Positions 36,960 to 49,172 of a stretch of DNA of 64,000 nt are shown here, in pieces. The first letter of the stretch is position 1, and every line of letters begins with the position of its first letter. The translations under genes were made by a program, and so were the position numbers. The notes below the pieces were generated by a model. It did no database searches and was not told where the DNA came from. It worked only from the letters and a program-made list of their open reading frames with translations. This DNA comes from Amphirosellinia nigrospora. Taxonomy: Eukaryota > Ascomycota > Sordariomycetes > Xylariales > Xylariaceae. The stretch lies in assembly GCA_004123355.1 (NCBI GenBank), contig SCHM01000001.1, forward strand, positions 12,472,193 through 12,536,192, written 5' to 3'.

Positions 36960-38765
36960 ATGTCTTCTCCGCAATCGAGTATCAGGCAAGGCGAAGATGG
37001 CCAAGAAACCCTAGGTGCTACCGAGAGTAACTCTAATGAGAAGACGAACGATTCGGATCAAGAGCGGGCGCGAGGACCTGCTGGTCCACCCTACGATCTT
37101 AACAATTTCCCCTTTACATTCGAGCATGCGCGCGATGCCACTCGTTCAATGAAGATCGAACCTGATGTGAGAAGATGTGCCATTATAGTAGAAGCGATTA
37201 TTGTGATCTATGCTGACCAATGGAAAGAGTGACCCTTCTAACTCCCCAAGTTATGAATGGTGCGTTGACGTGATACCAATACGACAACTTAAGCTAAATG
37301 CGACCTCATAATACAGGGATGGCGAGTCGATAACGAGCAGTGTCACCGCATACAGAGAAGAGAATGGTAGGACGTATCACGCCTACAGCGACGGATGTAC
37401 GTCAACTACTCGCCTTTAAACACTGGCATAATCGGTGCTTAAACAACTGACCCCCTTTGCGTGTCTGTTAGCATACCACTATCCCAACGATTCTCTGGAG
37501 CTTGAGAGGCTAGACTGGCAGTACATCTGCCTCAAACGATTATTTAACGACAAGAACTACTTCGCTCCATGGTCTCAAGAACGACCCCCTCAGCGGATAC
37601 TCGACCTAGCTACAGGAACGGGTATGTGGGCAATCGAGATGGCCGAGGAGTTCGAATCGTCTACGGTTGTCGGTACGGACTTATCGCCCATTCAGCCCGA
37701 ATTTGTGCCGCCTAATGCGCATTTTTATATCCATGACGCGTAAGTTTAGTTTCTTTCTCTGGCGAACTCTCTAGTGACTTGAATAGTTCCTGATGCGGTG
37801 CCTGGATCATGGCCCGGTAACCTGTAACTATTGACCAGGCGCCTGTTTCAACGCCTTCGTTACGATGCTTGGGGAGTTGTCGAGTGAGATGAACACAATC
37901 TTACTATGCATAGGATGTTGACGTGATTCTATTAGGAGACTAGACGAGTGGTGGTGGCCAGACCCCTTCGATTATATACATGGTATGTGCGTGAAAATAG
38001 TGTAGCCGTGTCATGGTCAATTCGGTATCAATCACTTGGTGGAATTTGGTACTAATCTTTGATAGTACGCGACCTCCATTTTCCCTCTGTCATGTTAGCC
38101 CGGCACGATAGGGAATTCTAGCTGTAAAATGGACAAACACCATTGGTCTCCCTCCAAGCGGTACCTTCAAATGCTAACAAGCTTAGATACGCATGTCATT
38201 AGGGGCTTGGGGGACTTCGAGACCGACGTGGCTCGAAAAGCCTTCGATCACCTAGAGCCGGGCGGTTGGTTCGAGGCGCAAGAGCTGCTCCCGACACTGG
38301 GGATGCGACGATGATTCAATGCCGGACGACTGGCCGCCGAACCTACTCTTCAACGACCTGGAGGACTGTGCCAGGCGGGAGCAACCGGCCTCTTGACATT
38401 GCGAAGACGTACAAGGAAGGCCTGGTCAACGCCGGTTTCGTCGATGTCACGGAGCAGGTTTACAAGATCCCGATCAACGGCTGGGCGAAGAGCAAGAACT
38501 GGAAGACGCTAGGCGACCTCTGGAATGTGAATTGCCTGGATGCCATACAGGGCGTGGCGATGGCGCTTCTGCATCGTGCACGCGGCCTGAAAAGAGATAT
38601 CATCGAGGTAGTTTTATCTCTTTCTTTGATTTGAAGGGTTTAGAGGTTTTACTGACTATTTCGTAGATACACTTGATGGACACTCGACGAGCCCTTTCCG
38701 ATAAATCTGTTCACGCATACCAGAGCTGCTATGTTGTGCTGGGACGAAAAACCCAGACCACATGA
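36960..38765 (+). CDS. SAM-dependent methyltransferase, LaeA-like
   Basis: Class I methyltransferase of the large fungal family that includes LaeA. Exon pieces recognised: 36960-about 37165 (acidic, low-complexity N-terminus); about 37210-37250 (DPSNSPSYEW); 37320-37399 (DGESITSSVTAYREENGRTY); 37472-37739, with motif I LDLATGTGMWAIEMAEEF and VVGTDLSPIQPEFVPPN; 37936-37982 (LDEWWWPDPFDYIH); then about 38190-38609 with FDHLEPGGWFEAQE; and 38668-38765 (IHLMDTRRALSDKS to TQTT). The stretch 38066-38190 is hard to fit: the VRDL strand is followed by unrelated sequence before the next conserved block. A frame shift lies near 38305. Could act on small molecules or be a regulator; the substrate is unknown. 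Confidence 0.78.
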
Positions 38766-40102
38766 AGCCATAGCCATAACTTCAGAAAATCAATAACACA
38801 TTTGGATTTTACGTACTTGTTTTTAAACATATCTTAAAGAGAAGCGTAAGCCTCCACCACGTGCACGTATCCCAACGGTAAACACCGGGTTAGTTAAGGG
38901 ATAACTACAAAGGGTGGTGGGAGATAGAAGGTACAAGTAAAAGAAAGTGACTAGTCGTATTTTCACGTTGCTAAGAGTATACTACCCAAGTAGACTAAGT
39001 AGTAGTGCATCGGATTCTTTCATATCGATTGCTAAGATTTCAAGTTTTCCATGTATACGTAAGACTCGATTACAGACGGAAAAGGCGTTCTTAGTCAGAG
39101 GACCCGGCAGCGAAGGCCGGCGCAAGGGGCCGGTCTCTGGAGGATGTACCTACTATACCAGTAAGCGGTGCAGCCCCAGCCGCAACGTGGGAACAACGAT
39201 CCTGGCTTGTTCGCGTGCCCCCTTTTACGGGGCTCCATTCTCTCTGTTTTTAGCGTAGAATTGCACTGCGAGGGCATTGTATCCACCGCCCATCCACCGC
39301 AGTCGAGAGCCTGTCGATGCACCGTCCTCCGTCAGGTACTTGAGTGCTGAAGTAGGTAGGTAGGTAGGTTAGGTACCTTATCTGCACCAGTAGCGTGCAG
39401 GTGACAAAGTACCACGCTAGACGATTGCTGCAAGAGGGACTAAGGGAGCGAGACACTAACTCAAACGTCTAGTCGTCTTCCATCTCACTCATCACTCATC
39501 GCATCTCACCTGCGGCTGTGATCAGACTGGACTGGACTGGACCAACCGATCAACTGACTGACTAATGTTAGGGTTACGGTCGAATGTTTTTTGATCTGTT
39601 GCAGTTTCTGTCAGTCCATTCTCACAACTGGTCAGCACTCCCTCCCCGGCCTCCCTATCTCGATTGTCGTGCCTCTCATTTCTTCCTTTGAGTGCTTCGA
39701 TGCAGCTTGACGGTTGCGCCAATCCTGGATCCTCCTTAGACAGAACAAGGCGAACCCCCAACCCCCTTGCAGCAGTACGAGGGTACTCCTACGAGCAGAC
39801 CACTTACTTAATCGCCGAGCAGAGTAACACGGTTGACTCTGTGTACCTTATACGACACACTGGTCGACGGAGAGCCGACCTGTTTATCTGTGGCCTTGAT
39901 GTCCACTGCTACTTGATCCTCACTCGTCATTAATCACCGAATCTTCCATCCCCTTTCTCCTGTTTTTTTTCGACGTTACCCCAATCCTACTGTTCCTCCC
40001 GCGGATCGCGTGCGCTCTCTTGGCGCTTGTATATATCCTATAAAACACCGACTGGACTTATAAATTAATACAACGCGCGAGTCTGAGACGAGACGCGGCA
40101 TC
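38766..40102. other. Intergenic between methyltransferase and ArfGAP
   Basis: No gene recognised. A (TAGG)n tract at 39352-39370 and a TGGAC/CTGAC short-repeat patch at 39527-39565 are present. The final 150 bases form a pyrimidine-rich leader with a TATATAT element near 40030. Confidence 0.5.
39352..39370. repeat. (TAGG)n tetranucleotide repeat
   Basis: Four to five TAGG units followed by a TTAGG variant. Too short and isolated to be telomeric. Confidence 0.75.
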
Positions 40103-42354
40103 ATGGCGGGACTCATGAGCAAACGCCAACAAGCACGCAACGAGCGCGCCCTCCAGGACCTGGTCCAGAGCGTGGCCGGCAACAATATCTGTGCCGACTG
40201 TGGCGCCCGAAATCCATGTATGTTGGGCGTTACTGTTACCGGCTCCTTCCTTCCTTGTTACACTGCAAGTTCTGTTATCTTCCACTCGGACAGGGTATGC
40301 TAACATATGTGCCGCGCAGCATGGGCATCATGGAATGTAAGTTTGCCGAAACACACTCGAACCTAAACTGCCCCTCATCTCCCGTCCTGTCGGCCACCCT
40401 CTCAAAGCGTTGCGACGCCAGCGCGCATGCATACCATCTCGGGTATCGTAGGTTATGGCTCAGTAGCCGAGTGCTAATTACCATGGCTACAGTTGGGCAT
40501 ATTCCTATGCATGAGATGCGCCGCCATCCACCGCAAACTAGGGACACACATTTCCAAGGTTAAGTCGCTGAGCATGGACAGTTGGACCAATGACCAAGTT
40601 GAGGTACGATAATTACTGCCATCACCACCCACTTGCCACGGGAGATTCTAATTCGATATCGGGGTAGACTATGAAACGGGTGGGAAACGCTGCTTCGAAT
40701 AAGACCTACAACCCCAAAACAAGAGGCCCCCCGTACCTGTTGATGCTGACGAGGCCGATTCCGCCATGGAGCGATTCATCCGAACCAAGTACGTGCAGCC
40801 GCCGAGTCGAACCCCGACGAATGGCCCAACAAGACACAATACTGGAAGCTCGGACGAGGGTACGCCTCCACCATTGCCACCTAAGACGGGTACTCGGTTC
40901 TTCAAGTCGGGCACCCTCTCGTTTCGATCCAAGAAAGAACCGCAGAGTCCTCGAGGGGCTACTTCTCCGCGTGACGAACATCATCTGCGTAACAAGCCAT
41001 CTAAAGTCTTCGGGGCAAGCGTACACCAGGATAGTGTGGAGGCCACGGCGCAGAAGCTAACACAGCTTCGCGACATGGGTTTTGCGGATGATAAGCGAAA
41101 TGCTATGATTCTAAAAGGGTTAATGGCAACCTGGAAAAGACGATTGAAGCTCTGGTGCGTCTGGGCGAGGGTGGTGGAGGCCTTTCACCAGGTATCATCA
41201 GTCCTGGAGAGCCATTATCAAGATCTTTGACGCCGAAGCCAACAAAAACGGTCACGAATGGCTTATCGAACGTTGGTCTATCAAAGCCAAGTCCTCCTCT
41301 CCCAGTCGAGAGTCCCTCGTCATCATCGAACGATCCTTGGGAGATACAACAGCCCGCGCAGCCCCAGTCGTCACAATCTACAGGCACACTGCAGCACAAC
41401 AACCCGTTTTACAACAATAACCCTTTCGGCGCGCCAAGTCAGCAGCAACAGCGTGAATACAGCTTGAGCCAATCTGTACAGAACCTATCTCTAGCACCAT
41501 CGCAACCGCCGCTCTTCCCACACCATACGGGAGGGGCCCCTGCGACACAGCCTGTAGCGCAGCCTACATATGCGCATTCCATGACCCCGCCTATGCCACA
41601 GATCCAAAATTTCGCCTCCATGGCTTTCAATGGGAACCAGACATACCCTCAGCCGGCCCAGGTGTATCAGCAACAAGGATATAATCCCTTTTTACAGACC
41701 CCTCCAACGCCACAGCAACCTTTATCACTCAGCACGTCTCCATATCAATACCAAGGGTCCCTAACTAACAACCCGTTCACAAGATCGCCGACGGGGATGG
41801 CGTCCCCCATGCTGAACCAAATACCTGAACAATCACAACAAAATGTATATAACTCGCCTCAGACTCCATACAGTGCCAACCCTTTCATGACGATGAGCCA
41901 GCCAGCTCAGGTACCTCAACCCACCCAGCCGCAATGGTACCAACAAAACCAGCAGCAGGCACAAACATTCCAGCCTAACCACCTTCCCCAGCAGGCCAAT
42001 AAAGAAAGCATCATGGCTTTGTACAGTTATGCACAACCTGCACAAGCCCCAATTCAACCTCAGGCACAGGGAACTTCGAATCCCTTCGACATAGGACCAG
42101 CTGCTACCGCTCAACTCCAGACGCAGCCGCAGTCGCAGTCGCAGGCACACATGCAGCAAAGTCCTTCAGCCGCGACGACAAATCCATTCTTAAATAACGT
42201 GGCTGCCCCACAAACCTCTCCCTTTGCGCCTACTAACCCGGCAGCTTCAAGTACGAGAAGTCGTGAGAGCATGATGCTGGGAATGGAGATGGCCTGGAAT
42301 AACGGCCGGCACAGCCCGGATGCATTCGCGAGCTTGAGCGCAAGGAGTGGATAG
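40103..42354 (+). CDS. ArfGAP with UBA domain and NPF-rich tail
   Basis: GTPase-activating protein for Arf, acting in Golgi/endosome vesicle formation, with the same order as fission yeast Ucp3 (ArfGAP then UBA). Exons: 40103-40217, a 17-base exon 40320-40336, 40493-40603, and 40668-42354. With the micro-exon included the zinc finger is exact, C-x2-C-x16-C-x2-C (CADC ... CMRC), followed by the catalytic Arg in AIHRKLGTHISKVKSLSMD. A basic Ser/Pro linker follows, then a UBA domain (about residues 230-270: KLTQLRDMGFADDKRNAM). The last 380 residues are Gln/Pro/Asn-rich with seven NPF motifs, ligands of EH-domain endocytic adaptors. Two homopolymers are one base short (C run near 40728, A run near 41122). 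Convergent with the GT90 gene. Confidence 0.9.
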
Positions 42355-42582
42355 CGCGGGTGTTGAAGCTTTTGCGTCCGCCACGTGTCGCGGGGGGAGG
42401 GGGCTTGTATATTGTATGAAACCTGTGAATATGTGATGTAGGTGTAAGGTATAATCTAATGAAAACCTCGCCGTGAGGGAAGAGGCATGGCAATAATGTC
42501 TTATTTGAAGTTTTCAAAATAGAAAAATGAAATGAGAGGTTTCAATTATTCTCCCACTTTACTAATGATTTATACATGCTGC

Positions 42583-44373
42583 TCACTTGTGAATCTCCTT
42601 GAGCGAAAACTCCTCCCACGTGACCTCTTCCAGGTCGCCGAAGGCGCCCTCGTCGAAGCGCACGACCTCGCTCCACCCCCGAATCAGCCCCCGCCAGTAG
42701 CACGTCTCGGCCGCGGCGCTGAAGTAACCGCCCCCTCGAAGAGCGCCCGCTGTCGCCGCGCAATGCCCGCCGCGATGCTCGGGTGCGACTCTAGCCACGC
42801 CACCGTCGCCTCTAGGTCGCTCCAGTCCGGCGCCACGAAGACAATGTTGGCCTCGGACGAGGCCGAGTACGACGTCGGCCAGGCGCTCCGCACCCACGGC
42901 GCCGGGTACGGCATGAGCTCGGGCGGCTTCTCGAGGTCGCCGAGGGAGATGGGGGTCCGGGGGAGACCGCCACCACTCGATGGGACTCTGGGCTCTTTCT
43001 TTTGTGACCGAGGGTCGGCAGAGAACAGAGAGCGGAACGAAAGCCGAGACGACGCGGACGAAGTCGACGGAGTCGAGGAGGAGTCCGGCGCGTCGGGGTC
43101 CAGCGCGTAGCTGAACACGGGCCGGAGCAGGTGCGTGACGTGCTGCACCCACGCGACGGGCGGCGTGAGAACCACGCTGCCGCAGAGGTTGTGGAACTGG
43201 AAGCGCCCGCTGTACGTCACCCCCTCGGTGTGCACGATGTACTTGTACCGGCAGAAGTCCTCGATCGCGAGCGCGTTGCTCGCGTTCCGCTCCCCGGCGC
43301 CGGCGCCTGCCCCCCCGCCCCTCGGCGGGCGCGTCGTTCTTCCCGCTGCTGGACGAAGACGACGACCAGTCCAGCGCCTCGATGTCGGCCCAGCGCGCAG
43401 CGCTACGGCTGGTGCCCGGGCTGGACTCGGAGGTGCCGAAGGCGCGCACGAGGTTCTGGCGCAGCGCCCCGCCCGCACGTTGTTGAACCACGTCGTCCCG
43501 CGCCACACGGCGCGCGGGATCTTGGCGCCGAACGGGTCGAGGACTCGATGCCGGCGATGGCCTTGGCGGCGCGCGGGAGCGAGCCGATGAAGGGCAGCGA
43601 CCAGGCGTAGAAGCTGAAGTGCGGGATGGGGAAGAACCGCTTGACGTCGCCGGACCCGGCGGTCACGAGGAGCTCCGGGTCGGCGGGCCGCGAGTAGGAG
43701 AATGTGGTGGCCATCGGGTCGTCGTGGTTGAAGGCGAAGATCGTGTCTGGGATGTGGGAGAAGGGGGATGTGGGGGAGGATGGGAGGATGGGCGAGGCCA
43801 GGTCTGGAGCGCCGTGGCGATTTGGTGGAGGGTTGCGGAGCGGTGCGCGAGCATGTCCCGGCTCAGGTCTGTTTTGCGCGCTGCGGAGAGGATGTAGAGC
43901 TGTTGCTCTGGTTAGTGATCTTGGTGTTTTGAGGGCGAGGATATGTTCGGGGTAGATTTTTCATCAGGGGCGAGACGGGACGGGACGGGACGGGATGGGA
44001 TGGGATGTCCTTACCTGGCCGTCCCGGATCCGCGCGATCAGCGGACCGAGATCGTTCGCCCACCGCCCGAGCTTGAATGGGCCCTTGGCCACCTCATCGT
44101 CCACCTGATCCAGCAGGCCGGGGAACGTCGCGCGGCATTGGTCTTCGGTCAGGAAGCGGTTATTCAGTACGTCTAGGGTAGAGTATGATATCTCTCTCCC
44201 TCCTTCTGCCGAGATTGGTACACCTCTGGGTTCGTCGACCGCGAGCTGTCGAGGCTCTCCTCCGGCACGAGTAGGAAGCAATAGATGGCGAGACAGATGA
44301 CGCAGACGATGACGATCTGCCGTAGACGGGTCGTCTGCCTCGCACTGCGGTGATGTAGGTGCGAGACACCCAT
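42583..44373 (-). CDS. Glycosyltransferase family 90 (CAP10-like)
   Basis: Type II membrane glycosyltransferase, expected in the Golgi; relatives include cryptococcal CAP10 and xylosyl/glucosyltransferases. Exon 1 (44015-44373) starts MGVSHLHHRSARQ and has one membrane span (IVIVCVICLAIYCFLLV). It continues DVLNNRFLTEDQCRATFPGL. The intron 43900-44014 carries a pentanucleotide repeat. Exon 2 begins LYILSAARKTDLSRD. The GT90 core is visible as RFFPIPHFSFYAW, KIPRAVWRGTTWFNN, and KYIVHTEGVTYSGRFQFHNL, then GSVVLTPP near 43200. The C-terminus WEEFSLKEIHK ends at 42583. The piece 42600-43560 is strikingly GC-rich and open in several frames, so the correct frame changes are hard to follow; several one-base jumps are needed. 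Enzyme specificity unknown. Confidence 0.83.
43974..44008. repeat. GACGG/GATGG pentanucleotide repeat in an intron
   Basis: Four GACGG units grade into two or three GATGG units, all within the GT90 intron and ending five bases from the splice donor. Confidence 0.85.
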
Positions 44374-46161
44374 AGTTTCTCATAAGATATAACGTGAAAC
44401 GAATCGCAGTTGTGATCGAATCCTCTCTTTTCTTACATGATTTATTTCTTCCGCCCCCAAAATATCGAAATTGATGTCATTCAGCAGCAAAAAGCGGCTG
44501 TCGTGGAGCTACTGTACGATGCCGTGCCGCTATGGATGTCAGTCTACTCTCGCTTGCGGGAGGACTAATATGTAGCCCGCCGCCGCCAAGCACAGTCTCA
44601 GAGAAACCGAGAATAAAAACACAAAAGGGGTGGAGTTTTGATGCGATGCGAGCCCGCATTCGCGAAGCATCGTTTGCGAGTGGACAGATCAGATAGAAAT
44701 TGTCGGATCATTTCCTTCTTATAAGTGCGTCCGGGACATGTCCCTCCGAAACGGGGAATTGTGGTCCCAATTTGGTCGTCTTTGGACCTTGTTCCTGGAT
44801 TTACTATATTCGCATGCTTGCTACTGCTCGCTCGAGCCGAGTTGCGTGCATTGCATGAGGGATCGACGCGACAGGGTTTCCCTGTTCGTGGGGAATATGG
44901 GTTTGACGCTTTCCCCGCATTAATGGAGTTGTGTTAAACCCTCGGTGTAGACTTTTATATATAGATCTATTAATCGGCTGCTTTCCCAGTGGTCGGGACG
45001 AAATAGAGAGTTGCCATGCCAAGTTCAGGTGTATGAGTTGGTTATATTTGAGGTTGTATCGCCGGCTCTGTTGTACACGATGCCTTGTCCTATAGTCACG
45101 GCAGGCTGTAGGACATTTGGTACGATTGTATAGGTCTAGATACTCTAAGCCTCAAAAGGTAACCCGGTTTCCCTGTAGGTTTCTAGATCTAGATAGGACA
45201 AGGAAGAAGTACCCGAATTGCCGTCGTATGTTGTTCCAATTGTGGTAAGTTTCATTTCTCACATCCACGTTTGGTCTCTACTTCTCCCACTCGTAGACAT
45301 TTGTTGCTCAAACATGCTGATCTGCTTCCTTGTAGCGTCTTGTCTCCCTTTATTGACGTCTCTCTTCTCCGCCACAAGCAGCCTTTCCGGTACTGTAGGC
45401 TCTTCGCTGAGATATGACTGGAGCATAAGGGATGGGCCGTGGCTTTTATCCCTGTGATTACCTCCTAGTTAGGGTTCCAATCGCCGCTGAGGATTACTGG
45501 CTGAGGATAGTCACTTACAGCTTGTTATTGCCGATGGGCATGGATGATGACATCCTTTCAGACATACCGATCTCTTTTGCCTGTTTCTGATTGAACGACT
45601 AGATGTATCTGGTTTGCTAATGTCCGCTTATTAGGAGAGTTGTGACTGCGCTAATAGAATAAGTTGCATCGACGACATCGGGTAAATTGACAGCATCTTG
45701 AAGGGATTATAAGCTCTTAAATAACACGACACTCTACCAACTTTTAGGGAGAAAACGTCCTAAATAGCTTTATACTATTAAAGGCCTCGAGAATATAGAC
45801 CTTGGACTATGGCTACTGGCTTGTACCGGTAGGTCGGTGTTTGGCTAGGACTCTTTATGCGCAGGTGCGCACAACGCAGGACTCGGCGTGCCTTGCTTCC
45901 ATACAGCCACCGGTTTCGAATTCCTAATTAACCCCGCTGGGTCATCGAATAAATTCTGTTGTTAAAATGATCTCGAGGCAACTGAGAGTATCCATTTCTC
46001 TACGTGTATAGGTTGCTTTTGCTATCTTGTCTCGCTATTATATCCCATCCAAGGTAAGAAAACGTTTACACTTGTTTTAATTATTTTTTAGCTGCCTTGG
46101 AAAGAAACTATAGCTAAATCAGTTCCAGGCAACCTAGGTGCTAGATCCTAGAGTGTACCTA
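44374..46161. other. Intergenic, about 1.8 kb
   Basis: Promoter side of GT90 and of the following forward gene. Small frames without domains. The stretch 45650-46100 is AT-rich with several TATA-like blocks. No gene was recognised. Confidence 0.5.
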
Positions 46162-47603
46162 ATGATGCTACCAGGAACCTCTAACCCGTCTTCATCACCA
46201 AACCATGACCACGATGACGATGTGCAAAGCCTCACCCCCTTTCCGGGTCTAACCGCAGGATCCAGTGCAAGTCCCGTTTCGCAGTTCCCGGAATCTGCAA
46301 ATATGTCGAACTACGGTGCGGATTCGGGAGGTTTGGGGTTATCTTCTATGAATATCTGCAAAGACCCGGGTGATTCATGCGGTGCAGTAGCCGATGATGA
46401 TGGATGCTCGTGGACGTCATCAAGTAGTGAGAGCTCTACTGTAAGCGGTCTCATTGGAGCACGGAAGGAGCAGATCATTGGGAAGATAACATTGGCCGTG
46501 ACCCAATGGCTTCGATATCAATTCACACACCCACACCAAAGCGTTCGCGACATTAAGGATAGCTCTTGTGAAGGTGGTGAGAGTACATCATCTGACATGT
46601 CTGCTCAATTTCCAACAGATCAGGTCGGACAGGCGGGTAAGCGAAAACTGAGCGACATAGACAATGATAACGGTGGAAACAATGACAAAAATATTGTTAG
46701 ACCTCTGCATCCTGGAACTGATCATACGGAAGGTAATGGGAAGGAGATAGTGAGGTTGCTTGCCCATATTTCAAGTACAACCCAACAAAATACCAACAGT
46801 GGCCGATTTGTCCTGGCCCGGGTTGGTCAGACGTTCATCAAGTCAAGTAAGTGTTGCTAGCCGCGTGAATGGTTGTGAAACTGACAATGCCATATAGAGA
46901 GCATCTATATAGTAAACATCGACAGCCCAAGTTCAGATGTGCGCGGTGCTGGGAATGTTTCGGCTCCGAGCAGAACTATCTTGATCACTGGAGGGCCATC
47001 GTACTATGCGAATTAAGAGATAGGGAACCGGTAGAAGGCTTTGACGCAGGTCAGGAGAGGCGACTTCGATCTAGGAAGAAAAACAGCCACATTGTTTCCG
47101 AAACTGATAAATGGAATGCTATTTATCAAATACTGTTTCCACATGTTGCGTCGGACGAGATCCCACCCCCTTGTAAGTAATATATCTGATTGAGAACTGT
47201 GGTTCACTTACCTAACCTTAAAAGTCCATGGTCATGAGACGCAAACTCACGAAGCTTTGACCGAATGCGAGGAATACATTCTCCGTGAGATACCACTGCG
47301 GTTACGAGAGATCCTGGCCCTAGAGTTTGATAGAGACTTCCAAATTATAGAGCAAAGCCTGCAAATGCGAGCTACCGAATCTAGGACCATTGTAACAAAC
47401 TTATTCAAGAATTTCGAAACCTATATCGACAAGGTATGCTAACTGGCGGATCCCAACCCTATGAGAGCTCTACTTCATCGCAGACTCGACCCTCGTGGCT
47501 CGACTCTATGGATAGCAGCGAGATATTCCTAGGTCATACAGGCTTTGACTTCGATTCCGCCTTGGCCGTGGATGAAACTCTGTCTCTTTTTGGGGACGTC
47601 TAA
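46162..47603 (+). CDS. Fungal C2H2-like protein of unknown function
   Basis: Member of a family widely expanded in ascomycetes but not characterised. Exon 1 (46162 to 46846) is Ser/Asn/Asp-rich and low-complexity. After a short intron the family core appears: REHLYSKHRQPKFRCARCWE, then CFGSEQNYLDHWRA, then EGFD and RRLRSRKK, WNAIYQILFPHV, ending PPP at about 47173. These Cys and His positions make a degenerate C2H2 zinc finger. The next exon (47225-47434) is helical (ECEEYILREIPLRLREILAL). The last (47485-47603) ends VDETLSLFGDV. The usual ACPFFKRNP segment before the HLYRRH motif is not seen, so either an exon is missing or exon 1 has an indel: the first junction does not keep frame as drawn. 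Probably nuclear, but no function known. Confidence 0.72.
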
Positions 47604-49172
47604 CGTCAAGACATCCTAGAAGCGCAAAAGGATACAGAAGAAAACTTCATGCCGAGACGGTCTGACTCCAGATATGGATTGAACAACGCAGAGCAGCCCA
47701 AATAGTGAATAGGAGTGCCAGGAACAGGGGTCTAGACACACTAGTAGGACAAAGAGACTCTATGTATATAGTCATATAGTCACATAGAGCCCACGGGAAA
47801 GGCTTCATTCCCTCTCCGTGCAACAGACGTCTACACACTCTACACACTACCGCTACGAGGTCCTTGACCGGCACTATTAGCACTACTGGTCTTGCCCCAA
47901 CGCCCATTGGTGAGCCTGTTGTCGGACTTGCCAACCCTATTAAATCACAGTCTATGATATTACGTCAGTCAAAAGTCGACGACTGGAGCGCCGCGTCGCC
48001 GGGCGGGGATCATAGTAGTAGCTGTCAGATGTTAGAGTTAAGGTAATAAAGGAAGTTTTACCTAGCAACATCAAAGAAAGCCTCGCTAGCTCACCTTCCT
48101 CGGATCACATCTAACGACGTTAAGACAACTACGGTAGATATGGCGCTACATTATGTCAGGGAATAATCAGTGCAGGATGGATTCAGAATACTTGGGTCTT
48201 CTCTAGGGGAAATGGACGTGGTGAATAGGAGGAGCTTGCCGGCTCATCCGCTATCACGCACGCCTTGCACGAGGAATCAACTTACGACTAGCCCATGCTG
48301 CCATGTAGAGGAGCATTCGGATCCGTTCGAAGGTGACAGGAATCATGCACTTCATGTATACAATGGCCACTTATTATTACGCGAAGGTCTCCAATACACC
48401 TCGCAGACTCTACCCATACAACCAACTATATCCGAAGTTTCTCGAACGGCTTGATATCGAATCCTTCTACTGTAGTCTCTGTAACTCAGCCACACGTGCC
48501 TGATCCTTCTACCTTCTTGTGGTCTTGAACACTAAGCAGTCAGTCATTGAGCGTTGAACAAGGATAATACAAACGACCCTGCAGGCGACGCTATGATCAA
48601 TGCAAGGGTCTTGGTGAAAGTATCGTGCCCTTTTTATCATTCTTCTCCTCTGGGACATGCTTGGTGCGCTTAGTTACGGCCTCAATGACATCGAGTATGA
48701 AGGATCAATAAGCATTGGCGTACCCTTGCTGGATTAGTGGGCACACGGGATCGCGGACTAGTTTAATTTCAATGCTATTTCCAGCTGTATTGCCTAGACA
48801 CTCACTCGGTTGTATAATGGTCTTAGCGGTTTCTCGGATCGCCTAGCATGTCTATGTATACTGATTCATCTGCATCAGGGAAGAAGCGCTTGGTTGTGAA
48901 TGCTGTGAATATATAGGATTTAGTTAGATCTTCACCTGCTAGATCTCTAGAAGCAGAATTTAGTTCGAGCACCAACTAGGTATAGACCGTACTACGATAC
49001 ATATGCTATTAAATAAGCGGGGAGGATCCTTTTCACCGCTCCTCACTCCCACCAGTTTTAGAACTCTATTTACCGATTGCAACAGTCCACGGCGTCATTA
49101 TACAGGGCCTTTACAGTATCAAAATCTCCATCAACTTCTACATATACATACTTCTAACCCTGCCTAAACAAC
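47604..49172. other. Intergenic, about 1.6 kb
   Basis: Frames at 47864-48046 and 48170-48454 show no domain. No RNA or mobile element was recognised. A TATAAA-free, C/T-rich leader lies just before the ABM gene. Confidence 0.5.

Noticed and set aside
33668-38765. Decarboxylase and methyltransferase as a secondary-metabolite cluster
   Set aside because: No backbone synthase, transporter or pathway regulator between or beside them; two genes are not enough.
39352-39376. TAGG/TTAGG units as telomere-like repeat
   Set aside because: Only four or five units, not TTAGGG, and flanked by ordinary sequence.
42532-43610. Long plus-strand frames opposite the GT90 gene
   Set aside because: They arise from the high GC of the block; the minus strand carries recognisable GT90 motifs and the plus frames carry none.
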